Under the pieces are notes generated by a model. The model made no database searches. It was not told the DNA's origin and saw only the letters and a list, made by a program, of their open reading frames with translations. A stretch of 64,000 bases of DNA from Verpa conica (taxonomy: Eukaryota > Ascomycota > Pezizomycetes > Pezizales > Morchellaceae), in NCBI GenBank assembly GCA_033030425.1, contig JAUFSD010000010.1:1426001-1490000 (forward strand), written 5' to 3'. Made by a program: the position numbers and the translations under genes. How positions within the stretch are numbered: position 1 is the stretch's first letter; each line of letters starts with the position of its first letter. Positions 27,627-38,621 of the stretch are shown here, in pieces.

Positions 27627-30143
27627 CTATACCTCTTCCTCTTCCTCTGCCAACCTCTGGTACCTACCTCCTGCTCCCCCACTTCCACCAACCCGCATTC
27701 TCGGTGGTGCCTCATACATATTAAAATAATCTACTAACCCTCCACCAAGCAGGGCCTCCCCACCACCTTCGCGACTCGGCTTCAATAACGGCGCTGGATC
27801 ACACCAAAAGTCTTTACAGTTCGTGATGACACCCCTAGAGAATGGGTTCCCGCGACGCCGGCGAGCATTTCCACGGTCCGAAGTAATGTTAACGAATGCG
27901 CCCACTCCGAGCGCCTTCTTGACCTTTGTGAAGCAGGTGTCTGTATTCTTTGGGCGATGGTTATGGTTATGGCCACCATGACCATGACCGCGGCGGCCGA
28001 CTACCGGGTCGGGTCCGCGTTCACCGGGGGTCAGCTGTGCGCCGTCCATACTCGTGCTTCCTGCTGCGATAGTGCTAGCTACTACAGCAGCCACTTTGTT
28101 TTCGTTGAATCCGTGGTGATGGTGGCCGCGGTCGCCGTGCATGCTCTCGTATGTGGTCTGGGCCCGTGCGATCTGGACGAGCTGGACAACAAGAAGCATG
28201 GTTACCCATGTTGTTTGCATGCAGCCCCAGAGTGATATATAAACTGTGAATGGGTCCTGGAGCACAGGGGAGCAGAAGGGCTCGGCGAGGATGCTGCATT
28301 CAGGGTTTTCAATAGGCAGAATTATAGTAAAGTATGTCATGACTAAGCGGACGAGAATGAAGATCCCGACCTCGAGGCAGAAGACGAAGAGGAAGAATTG
28401 ACGGTGGTTCTTAACGCCAATGCAGTTAAAAACCCAAGGGCAATGACTATTATTTTTCCGTTAGCACCTACTCCTCCTTCCTCAGCCAGTGGGGAGACGA
28501 ACTGGTCATGTTTAGCAACGCATCTAGCGCAGCGTTTACAATGTTTTGCGCGGAGCGGCATGCGCACCATGCACTGGACGCAGAAGTTGTCGGAGTCGTA
28601 TTTCCAAAGGCTCAACAAATCTTCGATTACGGCTTTTTGCTCAGTGACGCTAGAGAGTTTCGGGATGTATCCTGGGTCACATAGCATGCAGATTACGTAG
28701 AAGTAGACGCAGAAACCGAGGGCTGCGGCAAAGAATATGTTGCTGAATGGGACGGTGCCAAATGTATCTTTTTAAACGCACAAAAAGAAAGAAAAAGTCA
28801 ACTTGTGCCCCCAATCTGACCAACCCATATTTTTGGGAATTTTTTTCTTATATTCAAAGAATAATACACAAAGGAGGGGTTATTACTAGGTAATATGTGG
28901 AAAAGCCATCTCTCCGTAATCCAAAATGCCGTTGCTCCAAAAATACCCGCTAAGTAGGGTGTTTTATACATCGCTTTCTCCCCACCATCTCCATAATCCA
29001 ATGCTTTATCTGCAACCCAGTGTAGCCCAGCCCCTAGCATTCCCGCTACAGGTATTCCCAGAAACCATGGCAGATGTGTGAGACACATCGTCACCCCCCA
29101 AACTACAACTGTAGGCCAACAGAAGAAGAACTTGTGCAGAATTGCGGTCTTGTCTTGTACTCGCACTCCAAGGATAGTGCCGGTGGGGTGCAATGGGTTT
29201 CCAGAAGTGTCGTAACCACATTCCTCTAATGCATCCCACCAGACCCGTTGTGTTTTTAGCTCTTCTGCGACCACTGCGGGGGTCTTCCCTTCGTTGTTCT
29301 TGACGAACCGGTCGGAACCATATTCAATGAGCTTTTGAATGCAGCCAAAATTTCCCCGTACAATCGCCCAGTGCAGTGCTGTAAACCCGTTATCATCAAC
29401 CGCATGTATATCTGCACCCCAGCGCAAAAAGAGGTCTACGCTAGAGGCATACCCCTTATACGCCGCCCACATGAGACTCGTATGCATCTGCGGATCTCTA
29501 GAATCCACCGGGATCCCTTGATGTAAGAGTAGAACCAACAAGAGTAGATTCCCATCAAATGTAGCTAGGTGAAGGATGTTAAAGCCGCTGCTGTCGGTCA
29601 ATAGAGGGTCTGCGCCGTTCCGGAGGAGGAGGTTAACAGTATAGTAGTGACCTCGTTGCGCAGCCCACATGGCCGGTGTTGCGACAGAGTCGCCGCCTTT
29701 TGCGTTTACATTTGCGCCGCGCTCGATGAGAAGCTTACAGACTGCGTAACGGTTGTTTATTGCGGCCCACTACAATTCACTTCAAGTAAGTGGTCTATTC
29801 ATACTAAGGACTTCGACCGAGAAAAGGAAAGGGGGTGGGGAATTGATTTTTGAATTTGGGGGGGAGTTACATGTAATGGCCCAATCCCCTCAGAATCTAC
29901 CCAGCTTGCAGCGACCTTCCCACTGTCCAGCAACGCCTTTACAGCGACATCATCACCCAGCATACTCAACTTCACAATATCATCCTTAAGCTCTAGCTCA
30001 GGTGGTGGCGAGCTTGCCATCATATCCCGCAACTCAACGGTGTCTGTGTCCACCGCTGGTGGCGCAACAGAGCTCTTCGAGGGAGTTGGGAACCCCGGCG
30101 CATGTGAGCGTTGGTTATCATGGCGCGTTGAAGAACTGGCCAT
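27627..30143 (-). CDS. AKR1: Akr1-type palmitoyltransferase, ankyrin repeats plus DHHC
   Basis: S-acyltransferase of Golgi/endosomal membranes that attaches palmitate to cysteines of substrate proteins. Minus-strand exons: 30143-29871, 29769-28887, 28767-28503 and 28446-27627, with introns of 101, 119 and 56 bp; about 746 aa. The N-terminus is Ser/Pro-rich. Ankyrin repeats run from about residue 55 to 245 (GPLHWAAINNRYAVCKLL joined across intron 1, then TPAMWAAQRGH and others). Membrane spans flank a cysteine-rich domain at about 441-491: NFCVQCMVRMPLRAKHCKRC leads to KHDHHCPWVFNCIG. The catalytic DHHC motif is intact but split by intron 3 between the two histidines. A Gly/Glu-rich tail ends EEEEEV. 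The tail is shorter than the catalytic part and of no clear function. Ankyrins plus DHHC is specific to the Akr1/HIP14 subgroup. Confidence 0.92.
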
Positions 30144-30515
30144 CTAAAGCGAGTAGGAAAGGGAAATCGACCTAATGAGAAGAGGATGTAATAGTTAATC
30201 AATCTGAGAAAAGGGAATAGATTTTGGGGAATAGAATGGGATGAGATGTCAGCCTTGTCTGTGCTCCTTAGAGGTCCGTACGTATACGGCAGGCATAGAG
30301 ATTTCGCGGAGCTCGGCTTTGACTGCGTACGTTGCCAAGTATGCACGTGATCTGTCAAAGTTGCTGACTTGTTGTTACGGGGCTTGGCCTGAGTCATGGA
30401 GTATCACTCAAGTCTCCAAAGTGATTCGCCGTTTTGTTAACTTGTATTCATCCTAGTTGCTGCTTATTGCTTCTTATCACCTATTGGTCTCTTGAAACCC
30501 TTCAAGTATCACCCA
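30144..30515. other. Promoter side of AKR1, downstream of orphan gene
   Basis: 372 bp between the AKR1 start and the stop of the next minus-strand gene; it must hold the AKR1 promoter. Overlapping short frames are present on both strands and no motif was identified. Confidence 0.5.
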
Positions 30516-31148
30516 CTAGTTATATCTATATTCAGATTCGTATTCATAGGCTTCATCGCCACCATCAGTGCCCTCATCCTCATCCTCATCCTCCTCATCG
30601 TCTTCCTCCTCGTCCTGTCCTGGATACTGACCCGGCTTCCCCTTATCATAAACCTCCCCCATCCTCCTCCAACAACCTTCCATACACTTATCAGCCGCAT
30701 TCTTCAAATAGCCCATCGCCTTATGAATATCCACAGAGACAAGGCAAGCATATTCGAACTCATGACTAAAGATAAAGACACCTTCATCGGCCTGGCAAGT
30801 GATGAAGCCCGCAGCCCACTCACGATAAAAACCATTCAATTTCCCAGAGTTGTGGAGACCAAAGCGCTTGTAGATATCGGTAGAGACAAAACTATAGAAC
30901 TTCTTGGAGGTTGAAGCTTCCCACCTTTCGACAACGTTGGCAGCAAGGAGAGCATCCCATTCTGCAGAGCTCCACTTGCGCTTAGTGGTTTTAGATCCTG
31001 TAAGATTGTTTTTTATCTTGTTGGTAAAAGCGACCGCAGAGGGGGGCATCTCTTTTTCAAAGTCAAGAGTACTACTCGAACCTGATCCAGAAGAATACCC
31101 ACGAATGGTGGAATAGTCGTTAGTAGTAATGTTTTTTTGTGCCGACAT
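30516..31148 (-). CDS. Unrecognised protein with acidic C-terminal tail
   Basis: Single-exon frame of 210 codons on the minus strand. I do not recognise the family. Residues 1-55 are Ser/Thr/Gly-rich; 56-155 look like a compact folded domain rich in aromatic residues and with cysteines (KRKWSSAEWDALLAANVVER, FYREWAAGFITCQADEGVF, HEFEYACLV); the tail after about 175 is strongly acidic (runs of Glu and Asp) and ends YEYESEYRYN. There is no signal peptide or membrane span. The frame is the longest on either strand here, its composition is protein-like, and the acidic tail lies in a low-complexity CTC/ATC stretch on the plus strand. It has the same orientation as AKR1 and sits 373 bp upstream of it. 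A lineage-specific protein is likely. The ATG at 31148 is the first in frame. Confidence 0.6.
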   Translation of the reverse strand: MSAQKNITTNDYSTIRGYSSGSGSSSTLDFEKEMPPSAVAFTNKIKNNLTGSKTTKRKWSSAEWDALLAANVVERWEASTSKKFYSFVSTDIYKRFGLHNSGKLNGFYREWAAGFITCQADEGVFIFSHEFEYACLVSVDIHKAMGYLKNAADKCMEGCWRRMGEVYDKGKPGQYPGQDEEEDDEEDEDEDEGTDGGDEAYEYESEYRYN

Positions 31149-31190
31149 GATTTAAATTCTTTCTAGTAGTTGTTGTGATAGTTTTAATGT

Positions 31191-31293
31191 AGTGGTAGAA
31201 GTGGTGGTGGTAGTGGTGGTAGTGGTAGAAGTGGTGGTGGTAGCGGTGGTAGTGGTGGTAGTAGTTGTTGTTGTTGTAGTGGTAGTGGTAGTG
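31191..31293. repeat. G/T-rich tandem repeat including 30-bp units
   Basis: The plus strand is almost free of C over about 100 bases. Two 30-bp units (31191-31220 and 31221-31250) differ at one base; each is built from AGTGGT, AGAAGT and GGTGGT triplet blocks, followed by shorter GTT and GTAGTG runs. It begins about 40 bases upstream of the start codon of the orphan minus-strand gene, so it lies in its leader or promoter. Confidence 0.85.
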
Positions 31294-31953
31294 TCTGTGT
31301 TAATCTATAGAAGCAGTGGTAGTGCTACTAGGGCTTGCTCTTGTAGCAGCTAGAGTATTTACCGGAGCTGCAGTTGGTGGGCTATATATACCAATTTATG
31401 CGCAGTCTAGCCAAGCTATTTCAATTCCCTGTGCATCCTAGCCAAGAATCCCAAACAAATTACCCCTTCTCTTCCTCTCCCTTCCTCCCCTTTCTTTAAA
31501 ATTACCTTACGATTACCCCACCACCACCCATCCACCCTCCACCATCGACCATCTATCAAATAGGATTTATAAGTCCCCCAAAACGTAATTTATCCTACAA
31601 ACTCTTAACTTAAAACTCCATATCAGAAGGATTTGATTCCTATTCGAGCTACGAAACGTGCTAGAAGGAATTCCCAAAGTCCAACAGCAGCAGAACTTAG
31701 TGTAAATAATATAAAATTAACAAAAAAACACAGAAATCTACCTCTCGAGTGATAGTTTGTAAACAATATCAATAATATAGCCATCCCATTGGAGATGCAG
31801 AGGTGAAATTACATATGCCAAAAGATCTAGTAAACAATTCCAAACATGAAATACACAATCCCCATTAAAGACCTAGGACATCCCCTCAGAAAGACTCGAG
31901 CCACCTTTCCTCATCATAGTCCACCTACAAGCTTCCAAACTAACCCCTTACCG
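31294..31953. other. Intergenic, downstream of LrgA-LrgB-type gene
   Basis: No gene seen. AT-rich, with C/T-rich short tracts near 31465-31500. Probably holds the 3' end of the LrgB-type transcript on one side and the promoter of the orphan gene on the other. Confidence 0.5.
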
Positions 31954-33989
31954 TCAGCCTCCCAGTCTAGAATAAGTGACACAGATTAACTTACGAGTCT
32001 GCACAACCACCGGTATAGCCGTCAACACAACAATACTAGTCCCAAACAACACCATCGCCAACGAGCTCAACGCAGCAGCTCTCGGGTCAACCGTCAACAA
32101 ATGCGCAGTCGTGATAGCAGCCGAGTTCATCCCTAGGGCAACCCCACGCGTAACATAGTCATCTTTAGGAACCCTCAAGAACTTCAGTACAGGCCCACCG
32201 ATGAGAACACCGATGATTCCAGATGTGATACACAAAACCGCAGCGAGGTTCAAGTCTCCATCTAAAAAAAATCATTATCAGCGGCAAATATTCTAGGGAG
32301 AGGGGGATTGAAAAGAAAAAATCAACCTAAGTTATCGACAGATGGGATAGCCAGTGCAAGCGTCAGGCTTCTCGCCGCAAATGAGAGCGATCGCCTCGAC
32401 TCAATCCCTAGGGAATAACAAATTGTAGGATATGCAAATAGGCTAGCAACAGCTACTGTAACCCCAGGAACAACAATACTGGGGAGATGGCGTCTTAGTT
32501 CTTTACGGTGTGAATACATTGGTAGTGCCAATGCAACAATAGATGCATCAAGAATAGAGGCAAATATATCCCCCGCTCCCGGCAGCGGGAGAGATGAGGT
32601 TTGACCACGGAATAAAGAGAGATACCGTGTCTTTGTGGAATATTCGTGGAGTGTCGTCGGCAGCGTTTGCTGTAGTGTTAAAGAGAGTATGTAGAATGCA
32701 AGGAGGGTTACTATGGAGCACCCAAGCACGGGGTGGAGAACCCTACGAACCTTAGGAGGGAGTGAAAGGGCGGCGTTGTAGGCGACGACGTTGAGAGGGA
32801 GTTGGAGAGGCATTGTGTAGGAAGTTGTATATGCAATTGGAATGCCTACGAGAAGGAAGGACACATAGGTTACAGTGTCCAGATGGGCGGTGAGAAATGC
32901 AGCCCATTTTTGAGAACGGGATAGTGGGGCACCCTCTTGCTGAAGTAGAGATAGGAGTGCGGGCACTTGAGAAGCAAAGGTGACTTCTGGACCAGGTCCG
33001 CGAATACGGGCTGGTTCAGCGGCAGGCTGAGGCGATACTAACTCAGGCTCTTGAACCTCTAGCGTGAGCAATGAATCCTGAGGAGTGTCTGCTAAAGATG
33101 GAACTTGTGGGGTTTCAGCAATATTTGTTAATGGTACTGAGTCTCGAAAACTTTCGGAGGTGGTTTGCTCCGGAGGATGTTTTGAAGTTTTCAAAAGTAT
33201 CTGGAGAGCGCGGACGAGGTAAGATGAGACAGAGAGCATGAATATGAAGCCAATTACTACTCAAAGAGTCAGATATCTATACACATGTTTCACTGTTGGA
33301 ATCAAGGCAATCTGACAGAAAATTGCAATGATCTTGCCGATTTCGATACCGCCTATGCTCGGACTAAGCGGAAGGAGGATAAAACTAGGCGTGAAAAAGA
33401 CGTTGATATACCTGAGCGAGAAACCAGCCTACAGTGAGTGTAAGAAGATGTAATCTAGGCCAAAATTATCTCATATTATAGGGAAATGAAGATTTTCAGT
33501 TAGAAAAGGATAACTTCACTCCCTAATGGAATACACAAAAAGTACTTGTCACTTGCCATATATGTATTCCCGGGTACTTAGAGGGGCATAATTTAACCCG
33601 AAAAAGACTTAGTACTTACTGGTATATCAATCACTTTAACTATTCCCCTAGTTTTCTTCTCGCCGAGGAACACATCACATCCAATAAGACCGATGAATAA
33701 CAGAATCATGCAAGCTACGCTTGGAGGGAATGATACACCAGTGAATCTTATTACAGAATCAACACCCCAACATGCTAGTAGTATCAAGAAGATACCGGCT
33801 GGAGTATAGAGCCAAGATACCAGAAGTCGCCGCCATGATGAACGAAATGTCTACCAGTGAGTGTTAGCTATGCCCAACTAGGTATGAGTCAGGTACCGGA
33901 ATCAGGGGATCAATTAGATCATATACCAGTGAAGATGCCAAGAAAGCGTCTGATACTCCAGCAACTCCTAATTTTACAAAATCCGACAT
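31954..33989 (-). CDS. LrgA-LrgB-type polytopic membrane protein
   Basis: Fungal relative of bacterial LrgA/LrgB and plant PLGG1 (plastid glycolate/glycerate transporter). Minus-strand exons: 33989-33897, 33850-33620, 33428-33317, 33256-32327 and 32261-31954 (introns of 46, 191, 60 and 65 bp); about 557 aa. The N-terminal part has LrgA-like spans (GIFLILLACWGVDSVIRFTG, FPPSVACMILLFIGLIG, RYINVFFTPSFILLPLSP). A long Pro/Glu-rich linker (about 165-245) separates it from LrgB-like spans, ending with TRGVALGMNSAAITTAHLL and TVDPRAAALSSLAMVLFGT, the LrgB signature. The substrate and membrane in fungi are unknown to me. The last 15 residues are uncertain: a GTAAGT..TTCTAG pair near the end would mark a 28-nt intron giving another C-terminus, but that is unusually short. 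It shares a 248-bp upstream region with the HAUS3-like gene. Confidence 0.85.
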
Positions 33990-34237
33990 CGCGATTTACG
34001 ATCCTTGGATATAACTAGGAGATGGTTCGGAGTTCTTTCGTGTGAAGTTACCGGGACCCTTGCCTTTGACCTCGGTTACTCAGGAAGGGTTTCTACCCCG
34101 GTTTTGGTTAGCCCGGGAATCACCAACCAAGCTTTTTAGTGTGAGCTTAGCTCAACGACATTTGTTGATCCCCGGCCGCCGGTTGAGCCTCCACGGCCAT
34201 CCCAAACAACAAACTGACAAGGTGCTTCTCAAGAGCA
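33990..34237. promoter_or_regulatory. Shared divergent promoter, LrgB-type / HAUS3-like genes
   Basis: Only 248 bp separate the two start codons on opposite strands, so both promoters must lie here or overlap the genes. Short GC-rich blocks (CCCGG near 34096 and 34113; CCCGGCCGCCGG near 34171) are present. No specific factor site is claimed. Confidence 0.6.
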
Positions 34238-36255
34238 ATGGACCCTTCAGAAGCCCAATCTCATCTTCTGGGTGTGCTCTTAGCTCACCACATACCTTTG
34301 GCTGCCGATGATGTGTCCTGGGCATTCGGCAACCCCAAAACCTCAATCCCAGTAGCAGACTGGGTTGAACGGTATCTTGGTAAGGATACACTTGTATCTC
34401 TAGAGGAAGCTGAGATGTGAGCGTCTATATCAATAGTAAATTACACTCTGTGCTAATTGCTCCACAGCTACAACCATCTCAAGAAAACTGGGAATTTGTC
34501 AAAGCTCCAGAAACAACACACAGACCTTCACCTGGTCCGCCCGCGATCTGAAGAATCATTACACGCTGAAACGGAAGAGCTGAAGGCGTCAACGCAAATG
34601 CTTAAACAGCAAACAGCACAGTTAAAGAAGCAGAAAGCGAACCTAAAGGCTATGAAGGAGCGAGAAAAGGTTGAGAAGGAAAAAAAGAGGAAGCTAGAAG
34701 AGAGGCGAAGGAAGAAATGGCAATCGGAGAAGGAGAATATACAGGCTGCTGTAAGACATTTCTTTTGTCTTAGTAAGAAATACTAATACTTGACGGCTGA
34801 CCCAAGTCCTTAACAAAATAGATTGATGACTTATTAGGAATATTACGAGAAGAAGTCGCCGACTTTAAGCAGAATACAAAGGCCTCGTCAATTGATTTAG
34901 AGGGGGTCGAAAAAATGCTAGATAGCGATGACAGGGTACTCGGACGGCTTGGTAGGTTAGCAGATGGAGTTATTGTGAGTGGGAGTGAGGGAAAAGATGA
35001 AAATGAAGTCGTCGAAAGAGTTACTGTGTTGGTCAAGAAGTATGAGTTTATATCCTTACTATTTCCCACTGAATATTTTAATTCTAACCCTTCTCCTACT
35101 TAGACTGGCAATCCTGTCCGCTTCTGCACTAAAAGCCCGGCTAGACCGCATGTTTCTCGAGATCGTCGCCCCAGAAAAAAACAATGATGCAAAATATGGT
35201 AACTCAGACACAGACGCTATTGCAGAACTCAAGCAGGACCTAGAGAGTCTCTACTCGGAGATCCCTTCTGTGGCTCAGATGGCTGCAGAACAGGAATATT
35301 TACGACCAGTACTCAAAGAAGTTGAGAGTGGGAGACGGAAGGCGGGCGAAGGGTTAAGAGTTGGCGGCACGTATGTAAGTATCTTGTCTCTAGATCAACG
35401 CCAAACTACGGCAAATTCTTACGCTTATCAAAATCTTAGATCCGTGATGTGCTCCTACACTTGCAAAAACGAAACACATCAGCCACTGAAAGGCTGAAAA
35501 GAGAATTTGCCAAGGCAAGAGCAGTATCTCAAATAATCGCTACCATAGAACAGGAATCAAAATCCCCTCTCAGCAAACAAGAGGACTCACAATCAACAAG
35601 CGATAACCAAAAAGAAGAAAGACCAAAAACTCCGGTAAAGCACCCGCAGCCCTTTAGGAACATGCCTATCTTTACCCCACCAAACCGCCGCCGTGGTGCA
35701 AGTCTCGATATTGCAAGAGGAGATCCCAAAAACACCGATGAAGAGTTTCCAGAGCTAAGGATGCTCACGCTCTTGGGTGTTCCCACACCGTCTATCCCAG
35801 CACAAAATGCAAGTGCATTGTTCGCCTCACCTCTAAAAGGCGGCTCTGCAACTCCCCCCCGTGCCACCTCAGAGCTACCGGCATCGAAGTACAAATACTT
35901 AGACGCACAAGTCCGGCAACAATCAGAAAGGCTTCAGGCGCAAGAACAAGACATTTCCGGGGAGGTAGAGATCCGCGAAGCAATTGATGACTTCTGGAAT
36001 GTGGCCAGGATTATTGAAGACGCTTTCATAGGAGCAAACACATTTCCCCCATTGCCGAAGCAGCGAGGAGTTATGTCATTTGCTGGAGAGGAGCTAATAG
36101 AGGGTCTGGAAGACGTTGAAAGGAAGGTTAATATTATTGCGGGTAGGATGGGAGGGCTTTCAAGGGGTCTAGAGGAGCTAGAGAGGATGGGTGGTGATCT
36201 TCAGGGGCTGGGTAGGGAGAAGAGAGCGTTTGTGGATAGGTGGGGGAGGCATTGA
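34238..36255 (+). CDS. Coiled-coil protein, HAUS augmin subunit 3-like
   Basis: Five exons: 34238-34416, 34468-34750, 34822-35039, 35104-35374 and 35440-36255, with introns of 51-71 bp and exact phases; about 588 aa. The N-terminal 70 residues (VSWAFGNPKTSIPVADWVER, then LVSLEEAEIYNHLKKTGNL) follow the order seen in HAUS3: a short helical domain with a Trp-Phe motif and a conserved SxxEAExYxxLxKxGK element. Next comes a long coiled coil (about 85-155, rich in Lys/Glu/Gln), a further helical part, a Pro-rich linker (about 350-430, with TPPNRRR) and a C-terminal helical region. Augmin recruits gamma-tubulin to spindle microtubules, and its subunits diverge strongly in fungi. The gene model is firm. 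The HAUS3 identity rests on length (about 600 aa) and the N-terminal pattern; another coiled-coil spindle or transport protein is possible. Confidence 0.7.
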
Positions 36256-38621
36256 GGTGTTTGAGGGTTTATTAAATCACCATGCAGGGGCTTAAAATCA
36301 TGATCTAATTGTTCGTGTGGAAGTCTTACATTTTAATACCTGAGACCTTGACTACCAAATAAAAAGTAAATACCTCATGGACATGCCTAGAAGCAACCTG
36401 TCTTTTGTTGATCGCTGGGGGGGGGTAATGAATAGAAGTTTTACCTACATATGTTTACTATACCCTGTAACACTAGCCTTGCCAGCCGATAACTTCCCAA
36501 GTTATTCCCGATAGACCCACAACAATATATACCACCATCTAGATCAAAGTATAGCTATATACATGTAGGTGCCTATCCGAGAAACAGCTACAGATTACAT
36601 GCAATATTTACCATTGCTACATACGTCAATTTACAACCAAACCCAACAATATTACACCCCTCGAAAATACTTATCTAGATGAGACTCCTTTATGACGAGA
36701 AAACCAGAACGCTCCACCCCCCTATATTTCTTATCTAGTCCTATAAATACACAAAACCTATAACAGTTACCTAGCCTAGTCAAATGCTTTTCCCACATAC
36801 TTGAAGACATCGCCGTAGCCCCTCCCAAACTCTGGAGAGTATTACTGGAATGGAAATATGCAACTTCTGATACAAGTGTGTCTAGAAATTACGGAAGGAT
36901 GTTTTTCCGGAAAAAGCGTGTAAACAATCATAGCCACGATAATTTTCAATGTCAGGATTACATGCTACAGTTACACAAAACACTACTATGCCTACTACCA
37001 CCCGCTACACCACGGAGATTGTAAGTCCATCGATAGGCTTATTAGCGGCTTCCCTAGTAAGGTTCTCTCGCTATTTTTCCGAAAAATAGCCGTGATTGAG
37101 GGTTGATGGAGTTTTCTATAGCCCTCGGTGAGCTGCGCCTGTATACAACACTTGATAAAGAAACCTACCCATCACGGTTGAGGGTAGAGCTCTATATGCA
37201 AAGAATAACTATTTACTAGATATATAGATGTTAGTAGCAATAGTTAAGACTTTGTAGACATGTAGAAGAGCTGGGGTAAATAGCCCGAATGGGTTTAAAA
37301 TGGAGAAGGTGTGGGTTAGGTTTCTTTGACATGATAGGTTATATGAGAAGTGAATTGAAACGACTATATTTTAACAAAATCCCTTGGTATATCTGAGAAC
37401 ACCATACCCAACATAAAAACCCCTATTACCCCGCTTTGTTCAGACATTTACCAAGGACATCCCACTTCTATTCTTTGACTCCTCTCCCAAAAAGGCTCGA
37501 TTTACGCTTCCCAGCTCTGTAGTTTACTTTAGTCACTTCCTCAAGCGAAATTCTAGTACTTCTCGGAGGTATTCCGGGGCTTTATTACCCCAGAACCCAC
37601 AGTACCTAATCCCTGTTAATACAATATTTTGCTATGTGGTACTGTAGGGCTAGTGTGCTTACCCTCCGAGCTTTAGTCAGTTCTTTTTCAGCCAGATTGT
37701 TTTTCTCTGAGCCTCATCGTAAGTAAGTTTGACTCAGAAAGCCCCCCCCCAAGCCCTCTATGAGCCTTCAAACGCTACGGAGACCCCGGGGTGGCCCCAA
37801 GGAATCTCAGGACTTTACTACTCCAGACCCTACAATACTGCGTAGCAAAGCAAACCTCTGGCTAGGCACGAGACTGAGAAACTATATATATAGCTACTTA
37901 TAAAATCAAAACGTCTATGAATATTTTTAGGGTTAACTCGTAATAATTAATCCTTCATACATAAATTTAGAACATTCCACACCGTCCGATCGATCTTCAA
38001 CCAGCCTAGGAGTAAGCCCAAGCGTTTGTAAAATATAGGAAATGCTTCTTTCATTGACTCATCTTTGAACTGTGCTACCTTGATGTGTCGAGCTCCGTTT
38101 CTCGGAGTTCCTGTAGGATCTACCGGATCAAGGAGGAAAGACATTAAGTCACAAAGATCTCTTGACAAGCCACTACATATACACTATAAATTACAATGAG
38201 CTATCAGTCACACAAGACGTTAGAGTTGTCTTGTCAGGTACTTGCAAACCCGGCAAGTACCCACTAAAAATACTCCAGTCTAACACAACGGATAGATATA
38301 AGACTTACCCCCTTTACCGCGTTTCTAGAGAAAGGAACTTTAGACGTCATGTGTGACAGACCACCTATGGCAATTCATACAGTATTTCATACTCGAAGGA
38401 ATGCTTGTATTCTTAGGTTCCTCAAATTACTAGGGAGATCTCCAACAACTTCAGTAAATTTGTATAGTCGGTGGGATCCTGGCTGTAATATTGGGTTAGG
38501 GTTAGCAGAATGTAGGCTGTAGTTACGCATACATACGTCATTTGTCAGATCAGGTCAGACAGCTACATAGCAACCAGCATCCACAATTCCCCCTAACACC
38601 ACTCAGATAACGCAATTAGAT
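36256..38621. other. Intergenic 2.4 kb, no supported gene
   Basis: AT-rich with short homopolymers (G-run near 36418, C-run near 37743). A hairpin with 10-bp arms and a one-base loop lies at 37070-37090. A 73-codon minus-strand frame (37947-38168) has protein-like composition (ends FYKRLGLLLGWLKIDRTVW) but no start context or family; it may be a fragment of a decayed gene or element. GGGTTAGGGTTAG occurs near 38494. Confidence 0.6.
37070..37090. repeat. Short hairpin, 10-bp arms
   Basis: GCTATTTTTC and GAAAAATAGC are exact reverse complements separated by one C, so the site can form a tight hairpin. It lies in intergenic DNA with no nearby gene end, so no terminator role is proposed. Confidence 0.6.
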
